Origin: Phytophthora colocasiae
Lineage: Eukaryota; Oomycota; Peronosporomycetes; Peronosporales; Peronosporaceae
NCBI GenBank assembly: GCA_018806915.1
Contig: JAGKQI010000031.1
Span: 1,054,001-1,118,000 of the forward strand
Direction of reading: 5' to 3'
DNA length: 64,000 nucleotides
Of the stretch, positions 20,372 through 30,992 are shown in pieces. The notes beneath the pieces were generated by a model. That model was not told the origin of the DNA. It saw only the letters and a list, made by a program, of their open reading frames with translations, and searched no databases. How positions within the stretch are numbered: position 1 is the stretch's first letter; the number at the start of each line of letters is the position of its first letter. Made by a program: the position numbers and the translations under genes.

Positions 20372-21309
20372 TCGGTGGACCAAGTGAGTAGGCCGTTCGA
20401 GTATCAAGTAGCATCGACCTAGTTAGCTATTTTGAGTAGCTCCCAAGTCTAACTTCATAATGTCACGTTCAGTACCGCTTTTCAGTCGAGTCGACCTCTC
20501 ACCAACATACTCCACTTTTCGTCACGATAGTAGTCTGTCATAGTCGGTATTCAGCTTCATCGATCGCATCATATCTCGTCGTCATAGTAGTCATAGAGTC
20601 ACACGTAATAGTCGAAGTGCATTCCCCTCGGTCGGGTCTACTCCTTTTCAGCATACTTCACTTCTCGTAGTCACAGTAGCCATCAAGTCACACGTCATAG
20701 TCAAAATCCATGTCCGTCGGTAGGGTCTACGTCTCTTCAACATACTCCACTCCTCATCGTCACAATAATCATCAAGCCATACGTCATAGTCAAACTCCAC
20801 TTCAATCGCGTAGGTAGGGTCACACCTCGAAGGTGGACCCATAGCACTTCCAGTAGTCAACTCTCGTGTCTCGTCATCGTCCTAGCAGGGTAGTTACAGT
20901 AAACCTCTCTTGCATCTCGTCATCGTTCTCAGGTCATCGTCTTCACAAAGGGGCATCAGGGTCAGTTCATCTAAGGCAGATTCAAGTACTTCCAGTGGTC
21001 ATCTCCAGCATCTTGCCATCGTTCTCGCAGGATCCATCGGGTTCGGTTCATCACATCGCCGGCTAGTCACAAAGCTAGATAGTCACGGGGTCAGGAAAAT
21101 ATGTAGTCGTAAAGGCTCATCGATCGGAGTCATCGTCCAGGCAGGCAGTTCTTCGTCTCGTAGGGTAGGTGACAGTCAACCTCCGATCGGCTCAGGATAT
21201 TCAGGAAATGTAATATGCAAAACAAAAGAGGATAAGTACTCCTTAGAGTACTCGGTGGGACAGAGGTCAGCAGGGCATTAGCCCCACAGCCAGTCCGACC
21301 ATCCATCCT
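20372..21309. repeat. degenerate tandem repeats in the retrotransposon 3' region
   Basis: From about 20506 to 20830 the sequence repeats a degenerate unit of about 65-90 bp. Repeat starts resembling CATACTCCACT occur near 20506, 20570, 20652 and 20741, each followed by a GTCACA.AGT.ATCA..TCA-like stretch and CATAGTCAAA. The rest to 21309 has the same GTAG/CATCG-rich composition but no ORF of note. It lies between the convergent pol and antisense ORFs. Confidence 0.5.
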
Positions 21310-24300
21310 CTAGAAAAGTAGCTCGTCCTCGTCGATAGCAGCGTTCGCGTCGGCGAGTCGAGCACTCCGTCGCAACTCCGGGAGCCCTTGCTCCTTGCGA
21401 CGAGTGTTCTCAAAAGCAGTGATAAGCACATCGAACGTCGGTTTCAGCGAAGTAGACGGGCACCATCTAGTCTCGTAAGTAGCTAGTAGAACCAGATACT
21501 GCAGCTCTCCGGCCTTCCGTCTTCGAGCTAGTATGTCGACGACAGGAAGAGCACCACCCGTGAAAGCCGTCTCCTCTGAGCCGATCACTAGTCGTTCCAC
21601 GTAACTAGTCCTAGGTAGATCTTCTTCAACAAGTGGACCATCGTCATCTTCTCCGGGGTTCATATCAACGCCAGGTGGGATCTCGGTAGGGTAGGGTCGA
21701 CTCCATCGGCCCTGGAAAGGTTTCAGTCGGTTCACGTTGATGGTTACCACTCGGTTGGGGTGAGAGGGGATAGCAATCCTATAGGCATTCTCGCCCACAG
21801 TTCCGACCACTCGGTAAGGTCCATGCCACGAGAACGCCAATTTCCGGGAGGTCTTCTCTCCTCGTCTTGCTCGGAAGTACTGGTACACCCAGACAGCATC
21901 TCCTTCGGAGAACTTGACGGACCTCTGACCCTGTAGTCGATCCTCATGTCGACCTTGAGCCTTCAGTAGTTGACGCTCCACCAGTCGACGGGTGTCTCTG
22001 AGAGACAGGTATAGTCGACGCCGATAAGCAGCTACTTCATTGCTCTTCCACTGAGCAGTCGTATTCAGGAAGGCTAGATCAAGGGGTAGTACTGGATCAC
22101 GTCCATACAGACTGAAGAAGGGTGAGTCGCCGAGAGCTTCGTGGTACGACGTCCGGTAGGCAAAGAGTACCCGGGGTAGGTACCGGTCCCAGTCATCCTG
22201 AGACTCACTCACGTACATCCTCAGCATACCCAGTAGTGTGCCATTGAAGCGTTCTACCAGTCCCTGTGTTTGGGGGTGGTAGGCAGCTCCGAACAACTTC
22301 TTGATACCAAGAGTTTCATACAGGGAACGAGCGAGTTCAGAGATGAAATTCGATCCCTGGTCGCTCAGTAGCTTCTCAGGCACTCCATGCCGAGAGATCA
22401 CTTCATCCACCATAGTCTCCACGAAAGTCACTGAGTCTAGTCGTTCGACCGCGAAAGCTTCTACCCATCGGGTGAAGTAGTCGGCGAACACCAAGATGAA
22501 CTTGTTCCCTCGAGGGGTAGTCACCAGTGGGCCGACGGCATCCACTACCAGTAATGAGAAGGGTCCAGACAACTCTTGGATCGGCATCTTCTGCATGAGA
22601 CCGTTCCTCCATGGTCGGTAACCCTTACCACTCCCACACACAGTACACTCTCGGACGTACTCGGCTACATCCTTCTTCCATCCATGCCAGTAGGCATGTT
22701 TGCGCACACGGTCCATTGTTTTAGTCACACCCACATGGGCGGAGAAGACGTCAGCATGGCAGTGATGTAGGACGGTCGAGATGTACTGGATGGGTATCAC
22801 CGGTACTTCCAACGAACTAGCTGGTCCAGCTCGAGCCTTCAGGTGTACTTTCCTCATGAGTACTCCGTTCTTCACAGTGTAGTTGGGGGCGAGCGACAGC
22901 ACCTTGGCCCTAAGTGGAGCATCTAGAGCCAGAGCTCCACTCTCCAGGAAGGCGATCATAGCGAGGATCCAAGGGGTCCTCTTCTGTTCCTCTAAGAAGC
23001 GAGCCTGGTCTAGTCCGAACACGTCGACGGGAGACACAAGTAGTTGGTCGTTGTCAGGTGGAGTAGGTCTTCGTCGACCAACTCTCCTAGTAGTCGCCTC
23101 AGTCGGCCTCTCCCCGACCTGGATTCGACCACTCCCTCCGACCATCTGCCCGTCATCTACTCCCTCGGCCAGAGTAGGTTCACCCGAAGCTCCGGCCGGA
23201 GAGTGCCCCCCGACCTCGACTCGAACACCAGTCTCGACTGCTTCGGTAACTGGAACTGTCCCGGGGTTTTCTCTCCGAAGAGTCGTCGACTCCCCGACCT
23301 GGACTGGCTCCACCTCTCCATCGTTCGCTTCGTTGAGTAGATCCGTCATAGTAACCGCACTGACAGTGGATGCGTGTAACCTCGACAGACCATCTACATG
23401 CCCCATCGAGGTACCAGGTCGATGGTATACCTTGAAACTTAGTTGCGACAACTCCATCGCCCACCGGGCCAGCTTGGCATTACTCGTCCGGTTGGTGTCG
23501 TTGAACACCCACAACAGTGCTTTGTGATCCGTGTAAAGGTCAAACTCGCTTCGGTCGAGATAGCACCGAAACTTTCGAGTCGCCCACACGATACCCCAGC
23601 ACTCGATCTCCGAAGTACCATCTTGTTTGTTGATCCAGTTCTTTTCAGAACCAACTAGCAGCTTACTTGCGTAGGCTACTACCCTATCCCGTCCAGCCAC
23701 TTCCTGCATGAGGCAAGCTCCTACCGCCAATTTAGATGAGTCGACGAACAGTTTGAACCTCTTGCCGAAGTCGGGGTAGACTAGAATAGGTGGTTCAACC
23801 AGCTTGCGCTTCAACTGTACGAACGCGGACTCGCAGTCAGGGCTCCATATGAAAGGTGCACCCTTCATCTTCAACTTCTCGATCGGGGCCGAGATGGCGG
23901 CATACCCTGGGATATACCTACGGAAGTAGCTGGTCAACCCCAGAAAGGCACGTACTCCTCGGAGGTCGGTCGGTCGTTCGACCGTCATGACCGCCTTCAC
24001 CTTCTCAGGATTGGGAAGTATACCCGAGGGGGTGACGATGTGACCCAAGAAAGCCACTTGGTCTCGACCCCACTTGCACTTCTTCATCTTGAGCTTGAAC
24101 CCGGCAGTCCTGAACCGTTCGAGTACTTGCCTCAGGCGAACTAGGTGGGTAGGGAAGTCTTCACTGAATACCACACAGTCATCCAAGTAGACCAGACAGG
24201 TACGCCACTTCAAGTCGACCAGTACACTCTCCATAAGTCTCTCAAAGGCAGGTACTGCGTTACACAGTCCGAAGGGCATCACCAACCACTCGTACAGTCC

Positions 24301-27300
24301 AAACTTGCAAGTGAACGCCGTCTTCCCCACACTTCCTCTGGCCATGGGTACATTCCAGTAGCCTGAAGCAATATCCATAGTAGAGAATAGTTTGGCGTTC
24401 CCGAGCACATCCAAGATGTCGTCGATGAGCGGCATCGGGTAGCAGTCCTTGATGGTCACCGCATTGAGTCGACGGTAGTCGATGCAGAATCGGATACCTC
24501 CGTCCGGTTTCCGGATCATCAGCACTGGACTAGCCCAGGGGCTAGTCGATGGTTGAATCAACCCCAAGTCAAGGTACTGTTGCACTTCAGCCTCCATAAC
24601 GTCGCCTTCGGCCTTGGACACTCTGTAAGATCTCTGCTTGATGGGTGGATGGTCCCCCGTATCGATCTCGAACTCCAACAAGTGGGTTCGTCCCGGCTTC
24701 ATAGAGGTCTCCACGAACAAGTCGCCGAACGACTCCAGAGTCCGTCGGAACAGTTCCTTTTGCTCAGGGTTCAACTTCGAGCCGGAGAAGTCTACCGTGA
24801 ACTCCTCTCGCAACTCCTTGTCGAGTCCTGGCATGGAATGACGAGTCGGTTCATCGGTCACAGTAGTACTACTCACTACAGAGTGCACCCAGTCTAGTTC
24901 AGTTGAGAGTCGCCGTTCGGACGGAGTAGCCGAGGGGTTAGTCGAAGGACTCGACGTCGACTTACTCCTAAACGCAGAGTCGGGCACTACAGTCGCCGCG
25001 GCTAGATGCGTCCCCTTCTTGATAATAAGTTCTTCCGTAGACGCATTGCACACTTCGACAAGCAACTTCCCATGGTTCACAGTGCAAAGTGTCCGCGCCA
25101 CCCGAACGGTACCATCAAGTCCCGGTACTCCCTCAACGAGCACGGTGTCTCCATCGCGGGCTCGTCCACTCACTTCAGAGGCTACTAGCGCCTGACCACC
25201 AGGACAGAGCCTGACGGTCGAACTGATGCGGGCGGAGTACACTTCTTCCACGCGCGGGGAACCAAGCGAAAACACTTCGTTCGTGTCTTTCAGGGTAACC
25301 GTGTTCGAGTCTAGATCAATCACAGCTCTGAACATCTTGAGTGAGTCGGTCCCGAGTATTACATCCATATGCATCCGCTCAACCACTACGAACGGTCGAG
25401 TCACTTCCACTGACCCAAGTCTCAGGGGTAAGTCGACGATGCCACTGATTTTCAGGGAGTGGCCTGATACACCGTTCAAGTTTCCAGAGTAGGGTCTCAA
25501 CGGGGTGTCAGCTCGGCCGATACGTCGTAGTACCTTCCGATCAATCAAGCTGACTACTGCCCCGGAGTCGATCAGTATGTCGACGGGTACACAGTCGACG
25601 TACCCAGCCGAGACGGCTTCCACTCCACTGACGGATCCGATCACCCTCTTCCCTTCCGGAACCACACACTCCTCATCTGCTTCATGAGAATCGTCAACCT
25701 CGACCAGCCCGGGCTTAGGCCGGCCTGTCTCAGGCGGCGGCTCGGGAGGTACGGGTTCGGCTACCACGTATGCGTAATCGTACACGCTGTCCGAGCACTC
25801 CCTAGAGTAGACGGGTCCGAGTTCTTCGGCAACCTCACTAGTTAGAGAGGTACCGTCGAACCGTACTCGCTTAGGGGAGCGAATCTTCACAGAGGGGAGA
25901 GCAGCCAGTTGACACACTTCACAACGTCCTTCACGTTCCTGTAGTTTGGCCCTGATGAGAGGACCGTCCCCATGGTACTTCTTCACTATCGTCTTCAGGA
26001 TATGCTTCATCACGGGTCCACTCATTACTCTGTAGTAGGGAGCCACTTTAGCCAACGCTCGCTCGTCGAGGTCAGTACCTTCGAAGTCGACCTCAGGTAG
26101 GACGTAGTCGGGTAGTAGTAACGATCCACAGTCTACACATACGGCATTCGCTTTTTCTTCTTCCTTGACTAGGTAGTAGACCGTCCGGTGGATCAACGCA
26201 CGCCACTTCGGATCCAGATGTCGACTTCGGCGCGCCGAAACCGACACAGAGTTAACGACACTCGAGGAGGTAGCTTCATTCAAGTCCACTGCCACGTTTG
26301 CGATCACCTCCTCTTCCGTAGACGAGGTAGGGGGTAACTCATAGGCTACTCCACCATCGTCTATATTTGGAGTAGACGTCGTCCCACCCCCAACGTCTCG
26401 TTCGTCGGAGTCTTCATCTACCACCCTGTGTTCAGTACGACTACTCGTCGTCGACTTACCCAGGTCGCTGAAGTCCCGGTTGGCACGCTTGGCCGCACCA
26501 GTTGTGGCCAAGGTTTTCCGGTACCAGTCCAGCCAGTACTCAGGGGATGAGAGTACACCCGGTGACGACTCACGGGTGCGTGCCAACACTTCTTTCTCAA
26601 TTCCCAACACAGTGCTCAAGTCCTCGAGTGACATCTCGCCCAGTTGCGCCGAATTCTCCTTGACTCGCTTTTTAAGTTCCACTTCATCTAAAGGAAAGAG
26701 TCGCTCCTCTAGTTCCTTGTCATATTCTTCTCTCTCAGTCTCCACGCCCAAGTCCAGTCCTTCAGTCAGCTCATCCAATTCTCCAGCAGAAAATACTCTC
26801 TCATGTTCCTTCGTCTCCTCTTGAGTAGCTTCGTTGATGCTCGCCTCACCCCCACCAGTTCCATCGGTGGTAGACGTCACATCCGCAGTTCTGTCCGGTA
26901 ATATACACCCGCTCTCATCAGGAGACACTTCCAAAGCGTCAGTAGTAGTACTCACCTCCCCACCAGTCCCATCGGTGGTAGGCGACGTATTCTCATCATC
27001 ATCTAGTTCTTCATCTGGTTCATCGGAAGCCACTTCAGGGTTGGCTTCGGTAGTGGTCGACTCACTATCTCTCGTCGGGGTTGTCGTCCGCTCTTCATTT
27101 CTCGTAGGGGTTATCGTCGACTCTTCAATTCTCGTAGGGGTTTTCGTCGACTCACTTGTTTCATCCGGCTGCTCCTCCATAGGAGCTACTTCTCCCTCGA
27201 CACTGTTTGTTTCTTCATCCTCACTCTCGCTCATTTCATCAATCACATCCACATTAGGCTCGAAAATACTGTCATCAAAACCCAGGCGGTCACTTCCATT

Positions 27301-27708
27301 TTCATTCTCGTTCACTCTCGTAGTTCCGTTCGCTTTTGTCGTCCAGTCACATTTAACCACTTTAGGTTTCCGAAGGGGAGATCTCCTATAACTAGGATCG
27401 GACCTCCCAGTACTCCCTCTAGTCGGACGTTCATCCTGGTGTAGTTCAAAGTACGGGTCTTTCATCAGGTCTCCCACATAAGCTGTCACCGTACACTTAT
27501 TTTCATCATCACACTTTTCATCCACATCATTCACAGTCTCGTTCACAGTCTCATTCACTTCAATTTCCGTCAGTTCACTCTTCACAGTTCCCGCAGAGGC
27601 CACCGAGGCCGTACATTTAGTAGATGTACGACGTTCAGAGTCGCTCGTCAAGTCGTCTAGCTGGCAGGAGGAAGGCACGACTCCTTCCTTCCCTTCCTCC
27701 AGCCCCCT
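21310..27708 (-). CDS. Ty3/gypsy pol polyprotein
   Basis: The frame is open from just after the gag UGA (27709-27711) to 21310, about 2,130 codons, with no ATG near its start. The first about 600 residues are very acidic and Thr/Ser-rich, with two CxxC pairs (CVDCG and CEVC) near residue 550-620. Then come an aspartic protease (ILIDSGAVVSLID, about residue 700), reverse transcriptase (catalytic VYLDDCVVF, about 1163), RNase H (LFVDSSKLAVGA, about 1310, and YTDHKAL), and integrase. The integrase has an HHCC zinc domain (about 1640-1690) and a DDE core with SDQGSNF and GLVERFNGT. A weak chromodomain-like stretch (VVDILARRRKAGELQYLV ... ETRW) follows near the end. Integrase after RNase H identifies Ty3/gypsy. 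All catalytic motifs are intact. Confidence 0.93.
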   Translation of the reverse strand, partial: RGLEEGKEGVVPSSCQLDDLTSDSERRTSTKCTASVASAGTVKSELTEIEVNETVNETVNDVDEKCDDENKCTVTAYVGDLMKDPYFELHQDERPTRGSTGRSDPSYRRSPLRKPKVVKCDWTTKANGTTRVNENENGSDRLGFDDSIFEPNVDVIDEMSESEDEETNSVEGEVAPMEEQPDETSESTKTPTRIEESTITPTRNEERTTTPTRDSESTTTEANPEVASDEPDEELDDDENTSPTTDGTGGEVSTTTDALEVSPDESGCILPDRTADVTSTTDGTGGGEASINEATQEETKEHERVFSAGELDELTEGLDLGVETEREEYDKELEERLFPLDEVELKKRVKENSAQLGEMSLEDLSTVLGIEKEVLARTRESSPGVLSSPEYWLDWYRKTLATTGAAKRANRDFSDLGKSTTSSRTEHRVVDEDSDERDVGGGTTSTPNIDDGGVAYELPPTSSTEEEVIANVAVDLNEATSSSVVNSVSVSARRSRHLDPKWRALIHRTVYYLVKEEEKANAVCVDCGSLLLPDYVLPEVDFEGTDLDERALAKVAPYYRVMSGPVMKHILKTIVKKYHGDGPLIRAKLQEREGRCEVCQLAALPSVKIRSPKRVRFDGTSLTSEVAEELGPVYSRECSDSVYDYAYVVAEPVPPEPPPETGRPKPGLVEVDDSHEADEECVVPEGKRVIGSVSGVEAVSAGYVDCVPVDILIDSGAVVSLIDRKVLRRIGRADTPLRPYSGNLNGVSGHSLKISGIVDLPLRLGSVEVTRPFVVVERMHMDVILGTDSLKMFRAVIDLDSNTVTLKDTNEVFSLGSPRVEEVYSARISSTVRLCPGGQALVASEVSGRARDGDTVLVEGVPGLDGTVRVARTLCTVNHGKLLVEVCNASTEELIIKKGTHLAAATVVPDSAFRSKSTSSPSTNPSATPSERRLSTELDWVHSVVSSTTVTDEPTRHSMPGLDKELREEFTVDFSGSKLNPEQKELFRRTLESFGDLFVETSMKPGRTHLLEFEIDTGDHPPIKQRSYRVSKAEGDVMEAEVQQYLDLGLIQPSTSPWASPVLMIRKPDGGIRFCIDYRRLNAVTIKDCYPMPLIDDILDVLGNAKLFSTMDIASGYWNVPMARGSVGKTAFTCKFGLYEWLVMPFGLCNAVPAFERLMESVLVDLKWRTCLVYLDDCVVFSEDFPTHLVRLRQVLERFRTAGFKLKMKKCKWGRDQVAFLGHIVTPSGILPNPEKVKAVMTVERPTDLRGVRAFLGLTSYFRRYIPGYAAISAPIEKLKMKGAPFIWSPDCESAFVQLKRKLVEPPILVYPDFGKRFKLFVDSSKLAVGACLMQEVAGRDRVVAYASKLLVGSEKNWINKQDGTSEIECWGIVWATRKFRCYLDRSEFDLYTDHKALLWVFNDTNRTSNAKLARWAMELSQLSFKVYHRPGTSMGHVDGLSRLHASTVSAVTMTDLLNEANDGEVEPVQVGESTTLRRENPGTVPVTEAVETGVRVEVGGHSPAGASGEPTLAEGVDDGQMVGGSGRIQVGERPTEATTRRVGRRRPTPPDNDQLLVSPVDVFGLDQARFLEEQKRTPWILAMIAFLESGALALDAPLRAKVLSLAPNYTVKNGVLMRKVHLKARAGPASSLEVPVIPIQYISTVLHHCHADVFSAHVGVTKTMDRVRKHAYWHGWKKDVAEYVRECTVCGSGKGYRPWRNGLMQKMPIQELSGPFSLLVVDAVGPLVTTPRGNKFILVFADYFTRWVEAFAVERLDSVTFVETMVDEVISRHGVPEKLLSDQGSNFISELARSLYETLGIKKLFGAAYHPQTQGLVERFNGTLLGMLRMYVSESQDDWDRYLPRVLFAYRTSYHEALGDSPFFSLYGRDPVLPLDLAFLNTTAQWKSNEVAAYRRRLYLSLRDTRRLVERQLLKAQGRHEDRLQGQRSVKFSEGDAVWVYQYFRARRGEKTSRKLAFSWHGPYRVVGTVGENAYRIAIPSHPNRVVTINVNRLKPFQGRWSRPYPTEIPPGVDMNPGEDDDGPLVEEDLPRTSYVERLVIGSEETAFTGGALPVVDILARRRKAGELQYLVLLATYETRWCPSTSLKPTFDVLITAFENTRRKEQGLPELRRSARLADANAAIDEDELLF

Positions 27709-29631
27709 TCATTGTCGACCAGCGTTAGCAGTCGACGTCCCAGAGTTCGACTTCTGAGCTAGTTGACTGAGCATCTCACGCGTAGGACAGTTCGCAACGA
27801 CATGACCATCTCCTCCACACAAGAAACACGACCGGGGACCGCGACGGTACTGGTCGTTCGAACGGGCGTTCGAGTTGTAGTTAGTCGACGGCGGCTGGTT
27901 AGACTGTTGAGGACGCTGGTAGATTCGAGGTTGCTCGCACTCGACGTTGATGTGACCCGCTGTCTGACAGTTCGTACAGACTGAGTTGTTCCGGCGACAG
28001 TTCAGACGACTACACCCTAGGGTGTGACAGCGACCACACACTATGTGTCCCTCTTGGGTATACAGGTCTGGCCCCTGACGGATACCTCTCATAGGAGTAG
28101 CTGGCAAAGCGGAAATAGACGCTTGAGGCTGTACCGCATACACTCCTTGCGTCGTGTTCGGAGCCAACTGGTACTGGACGGCGGCTACTGGAGGGGTAGT
28201 CGGTGACGCTTGAGTCTGTTGCTGAACCAGCAAGTTCTGAGTCTGCTGCATCATAGCGAGCATCTGCTTCATCATGTCGTCGTCGGCTGACTTCTTAGGC
28301 GGCTCGTCGGCGAAATCCTTGTCATCCTCCACAGGCAAGTGCTGATTCTTGTACAGCAGCACAGCCACTGCCTGAGGAATCGAGTTCACCAGAGAGGTGT
28401 CCAGAGTGTTCCTCCACTGCTTGTTCCGTAGTCCAGACAGGAAGTACTGGTACCTCATCTCAGGGTCGAAGTACTGTGCAGCATCACACAGACTCGAGAT
28501 CAAGTCACCCCACACTTCAGCAGACATCCCACGAGAGCGCTTCGTCTTCTTCAGTCGCTCGATCATCTGCAGAGGAGTCTGACAGATGAACTGGTTGTGG
28601 AATCGGGTACGAAGTGTATCGAAGTCATTGATCTGCGAGTACGTCCACCACTCTTCACCAGTCTTACCCTTCAGACACTCCCTGAAAGCACTCAAACGAA
28701 GCGAACCGTCGAGTCCCTCAGTAGCCCTCTCAAAGTCGTTCCAAAAAGTTCGAGCCTTGTCGACCGAAGCACTGTCCGAGTAGAAGGGTTGGATCATCCG
28801 GATAGCGTTCTTGATGTTCGAAGGCATCCCGACGGGTCGAGGTCTAGCCACTTGACTCGCCGTCTGAGAGTAGACGGGAGGGAGTTGGTTGGGGTAAGAA
28901 CCCATACCAACGACAGGAGGCTGACCCATCGACGAAGTCATCGGTACACTAGGAGTAGATGTCAGGGGGACGGGCAGCGAAGGTCGTTGAGTAGACGGAT
29001 TCGAAGTCACAGGATACATCGAGTAGGCAGTAGACGGTGGTTGACTCGGGTACACAGGGCGAGGCGGCGGAAGCCCAGTAGTCGCAGTGGTAACTTGGAC
29101 CCCCGGAGTCACTTGTGGGTACGAACCAGTCATCGGAGGTTGCACAGGAGTAGTTGTCTGGGCGACGGGTGTTGGATTCCCGTACGAGAAGCCCGCCACA
29201 GTAGACCATCCCACAGGCTGGATAAAGGGGCTGTTCAGTCCAGTCCCAGGTACACCAGGGGTAGCTCCGATAGTGACATTCTGGTAACTCGCGATAGCCG
29301 ACCGGTTAGACTGAGGGACACTAGCCGCAGGTGTCACTACAGGGGCAAGAGTAGGTGGCTGGCTCCCCGGCCATCCGACATTCACGCTTGGTTGAGTCGC
29401 AGGCAGCTGACTACCCTATCCAGTAGGGAGTACTCCGGTCGGGTTCGTGACCACACCTAGGTTACCTCCAACATCCATAGAGTAGCTTGTAGGAGCAAGG
29501 GGCGGTTGAATCACCGTAGCAGGAACAGCACTAGCCTGAACAGAGGCGGTCGTAGGATGCTGAGGAGGGTCAATCGCCAAGGAGTAGCGGGATCGCGCAG
29601 GCAGCTGAGTCGTCATCAGTTCAGGATTCAT
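27709..29631 (-). CDS. Ty3/gypsy gag, with an internal amber codon
   Basis: The ATG at 29631 opens a frame that meets TAG at 29416-29418, continues in the same frame, and ends at TGA 27709-27711. The first 330 residues are Pro/Ser/Thr/Gln-rich. The retrotransposon gag core follows (FWNDFERATEG ... EEWWTYSQINDFDTLRTRF). Near the C-terminus there are three CCHC-type knuckles: CGRCHTLGCSRLNC, CTNCQTAGHINVEC and CFLCGGDGHVVANC. Gag builds the particle and binds the RNA. Its frame is the same as pol's, so read-through of the UGA would make Gag-Pol. Without suppression of the amber codon the knuckle-bearing part would need another start. Confidence 0.88.
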
Positions 29632-30152
29632 AGTAGTCGTAGGTGCCGGTGGTAGCCAGGTTTGACCTGTAGAGGGTCTACTTCAGGCTCGTAACGCGGG
29701 ACCGTCCCAGGAGGGACACTCGGAACCGCAGCAAATCCAGTCTCTGGTTGGTTCGATGCGAAGGTAGGTCTCACAGTAGCTGGGGAGCTACTCTCGTCGG
29801 GTCTCAGGCCTCCGGTCCGAGGTTCAGAGATGCTTCGTACTAGTCTCGGTCGGGGCGGTTCAGGTCGGTTCGAACCTAAGGCAGCTCTACGGACGATAGA
29901 CTGGACGGAGGTAAGTCCTCCAACCGAAGTCAAGTCAGGTCGTCCAGCGAGGAGAGTACTCCCCCCACTCAACCATGCAGGAGCAGACCATCCAGTGCTT
30001 CCACTCGAGTCGACGGGGACTGAGGTGGCTGTCGACTGCTCTCTTCCAGTACCAAACCACGCAGTAGATGGGTCTTCAGCGCGTCTACTCCCACTTGACA
30101 TAGGACTGCCGTCGTCTTCGTCGAGTCCGCCGTGTGGACCGAACGAGGACAT
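29628..30152 (-). CDS. short ORF upstream of gag
   Basis: From the ATG at 30152 this frame encodes 174 residues, acidic at the start (GGLDEDDGSPMSS) and Ser/Pro/Arg-rich after. Its TGA overlaps the gag ATG in the arrangement ATGA, so termination and re-initiation would be possible. It may instead be the original gag N-terminus displaced by a frameshift, since its composition continues smoothly into the Pro/Thr-rich gag start. No domain is recognised. Confidence 0.45.
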   Translation of the reverse strand: MSSFGPHGGLDEDDGSPMSSGSRRAEDPSTAWFGTGREQSTATSVPVDSSGSTGWSAPAWLSGGSTLLAGRPDLTSVGGLTSVQSIVRRAALGSNRPEPPRPRLVRSISEPRTGGLRPDESSSPATVRPTFASNQPETGFAAVPSVPPGTVPRYEPEVDPLQVKPGYHRHLRLL

Positions 30153-30524
30153 CTCGATCTCAGGTTCTTCTTCTCCTTCGGTAGACTTGTGTTCAGGGAC
30201 TTGTAGCACTCCCGCCCAGGTGATCCACTCCCAGATCCGATACACGCCTGTGGTTAGAGTAGATGTAGATGGAGATGGAGACTGTCTTCACTTGGAGCTA
30301 GTCCGCTTGCTTTGAAGGTACTTCCGGAAAGGTCTTGGTCTCGTCCTGAGTGTAGTCGCCGAGCACCTCCCTAGTTGACCCCTGTCGAACTAGCAGTGAC
30401 GCGCTCTCCCACTCCTCGTAGGTAGTACTCTTCTTCAGTGTCCTCGGTAGCAGGCGTATTCCTTCGACGGCGCTCACTTAGCAGACCTTTCTCCAGTGGA
30501 CAAGTACCCTGCTTCTCCACCACT

Positions 30525-30899
30525 TGTCGTATATCCGGTTAAGGGTCGAGTAGTTGCGGACTGTTGGCAAGTAGGTCTGGGCGGGGAGCTTAAGGAATAC
30601 GTAAAATGCAAACTTCTTTCTTCTTGTTCTTGGGTTGTTCTTAACTTGGTAGATACACGACTGACTAGATTTCTGGGCGGTCTGGACCAGCACTTGTAGG
30701 GATGACACCTCACCGGAGTAGAAGAGCATTGAGACTAGGCCTGACATCCGTCCTCTCGCGATGGTATGATAGTAGACGGGGCAGGGAGGTACCTCCAAAC
30801 TGGACCTCTGACACGGACAGTAGGCGACGTTGGACAAGGCCCCGGGACATAGTGCGCGCCCGACGCTGGTTCACACACTATATTCCCGGGTACGGGACA
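30525..30899 (-). repeat. 5' LTR of the 13.25-kb Ty3/gypsy element
   Basis: Identical by eye to 17650-18024 over 375 bp. It would hold the promoter for minus-strand transcription. The candidate primer-binding site lies immediately after it, on the side below 30525. Confidence 0.93.
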
Positions 30900-30992
30900 C
30901 AGGACATCCAGACGAAACTGGTAGGTTGGCGTGATATTCTTGTGCTGCCGTGGCTTGCGGCCTCCGTCTTCACGTAGCTTGACCCGCCCCAT
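30900..30992 (-). pseudogene. pogo-like transposase N-terminus, cut off by the LTR element
   Basis: From the ATG at 30992 the minus strand reads MGRVKLREDGGRKPR... for 31 codons up to the insertion point. After removal of the retrotransposon and one CAGG copy it adjoins 17649, so it is the start of the transposase at 17190-17649. The terminal inverted repeat lies about 95 bp further out. Confidence 0.65.

Larger units (their letters stand above)
17650..30899 (-). mobile_element. full-length Ty3/gypsy retrotransposon, very young
   Basis: The element is 13,250 bp, with two apparently identical 375-bp LTRs and a 4-bp target duplication, inserted into the pogo-like transposon. In the direction of transcription (minus) it has a leader with an upstream ORF, gag, then a long pol (protease, RT, RNase H, integrase, probable chromodomain), then a 3-kb 3' region that holds a large ORF on the opposite strand. 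A candidate primer-binding site is the TGGTGGAGAAGC stretch right after the 5' LTR (about 30511-30522). Its unusual size comes mainly from a roughly 600-codon pre-protease extension and the 3' region. Confidence 0.92.
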
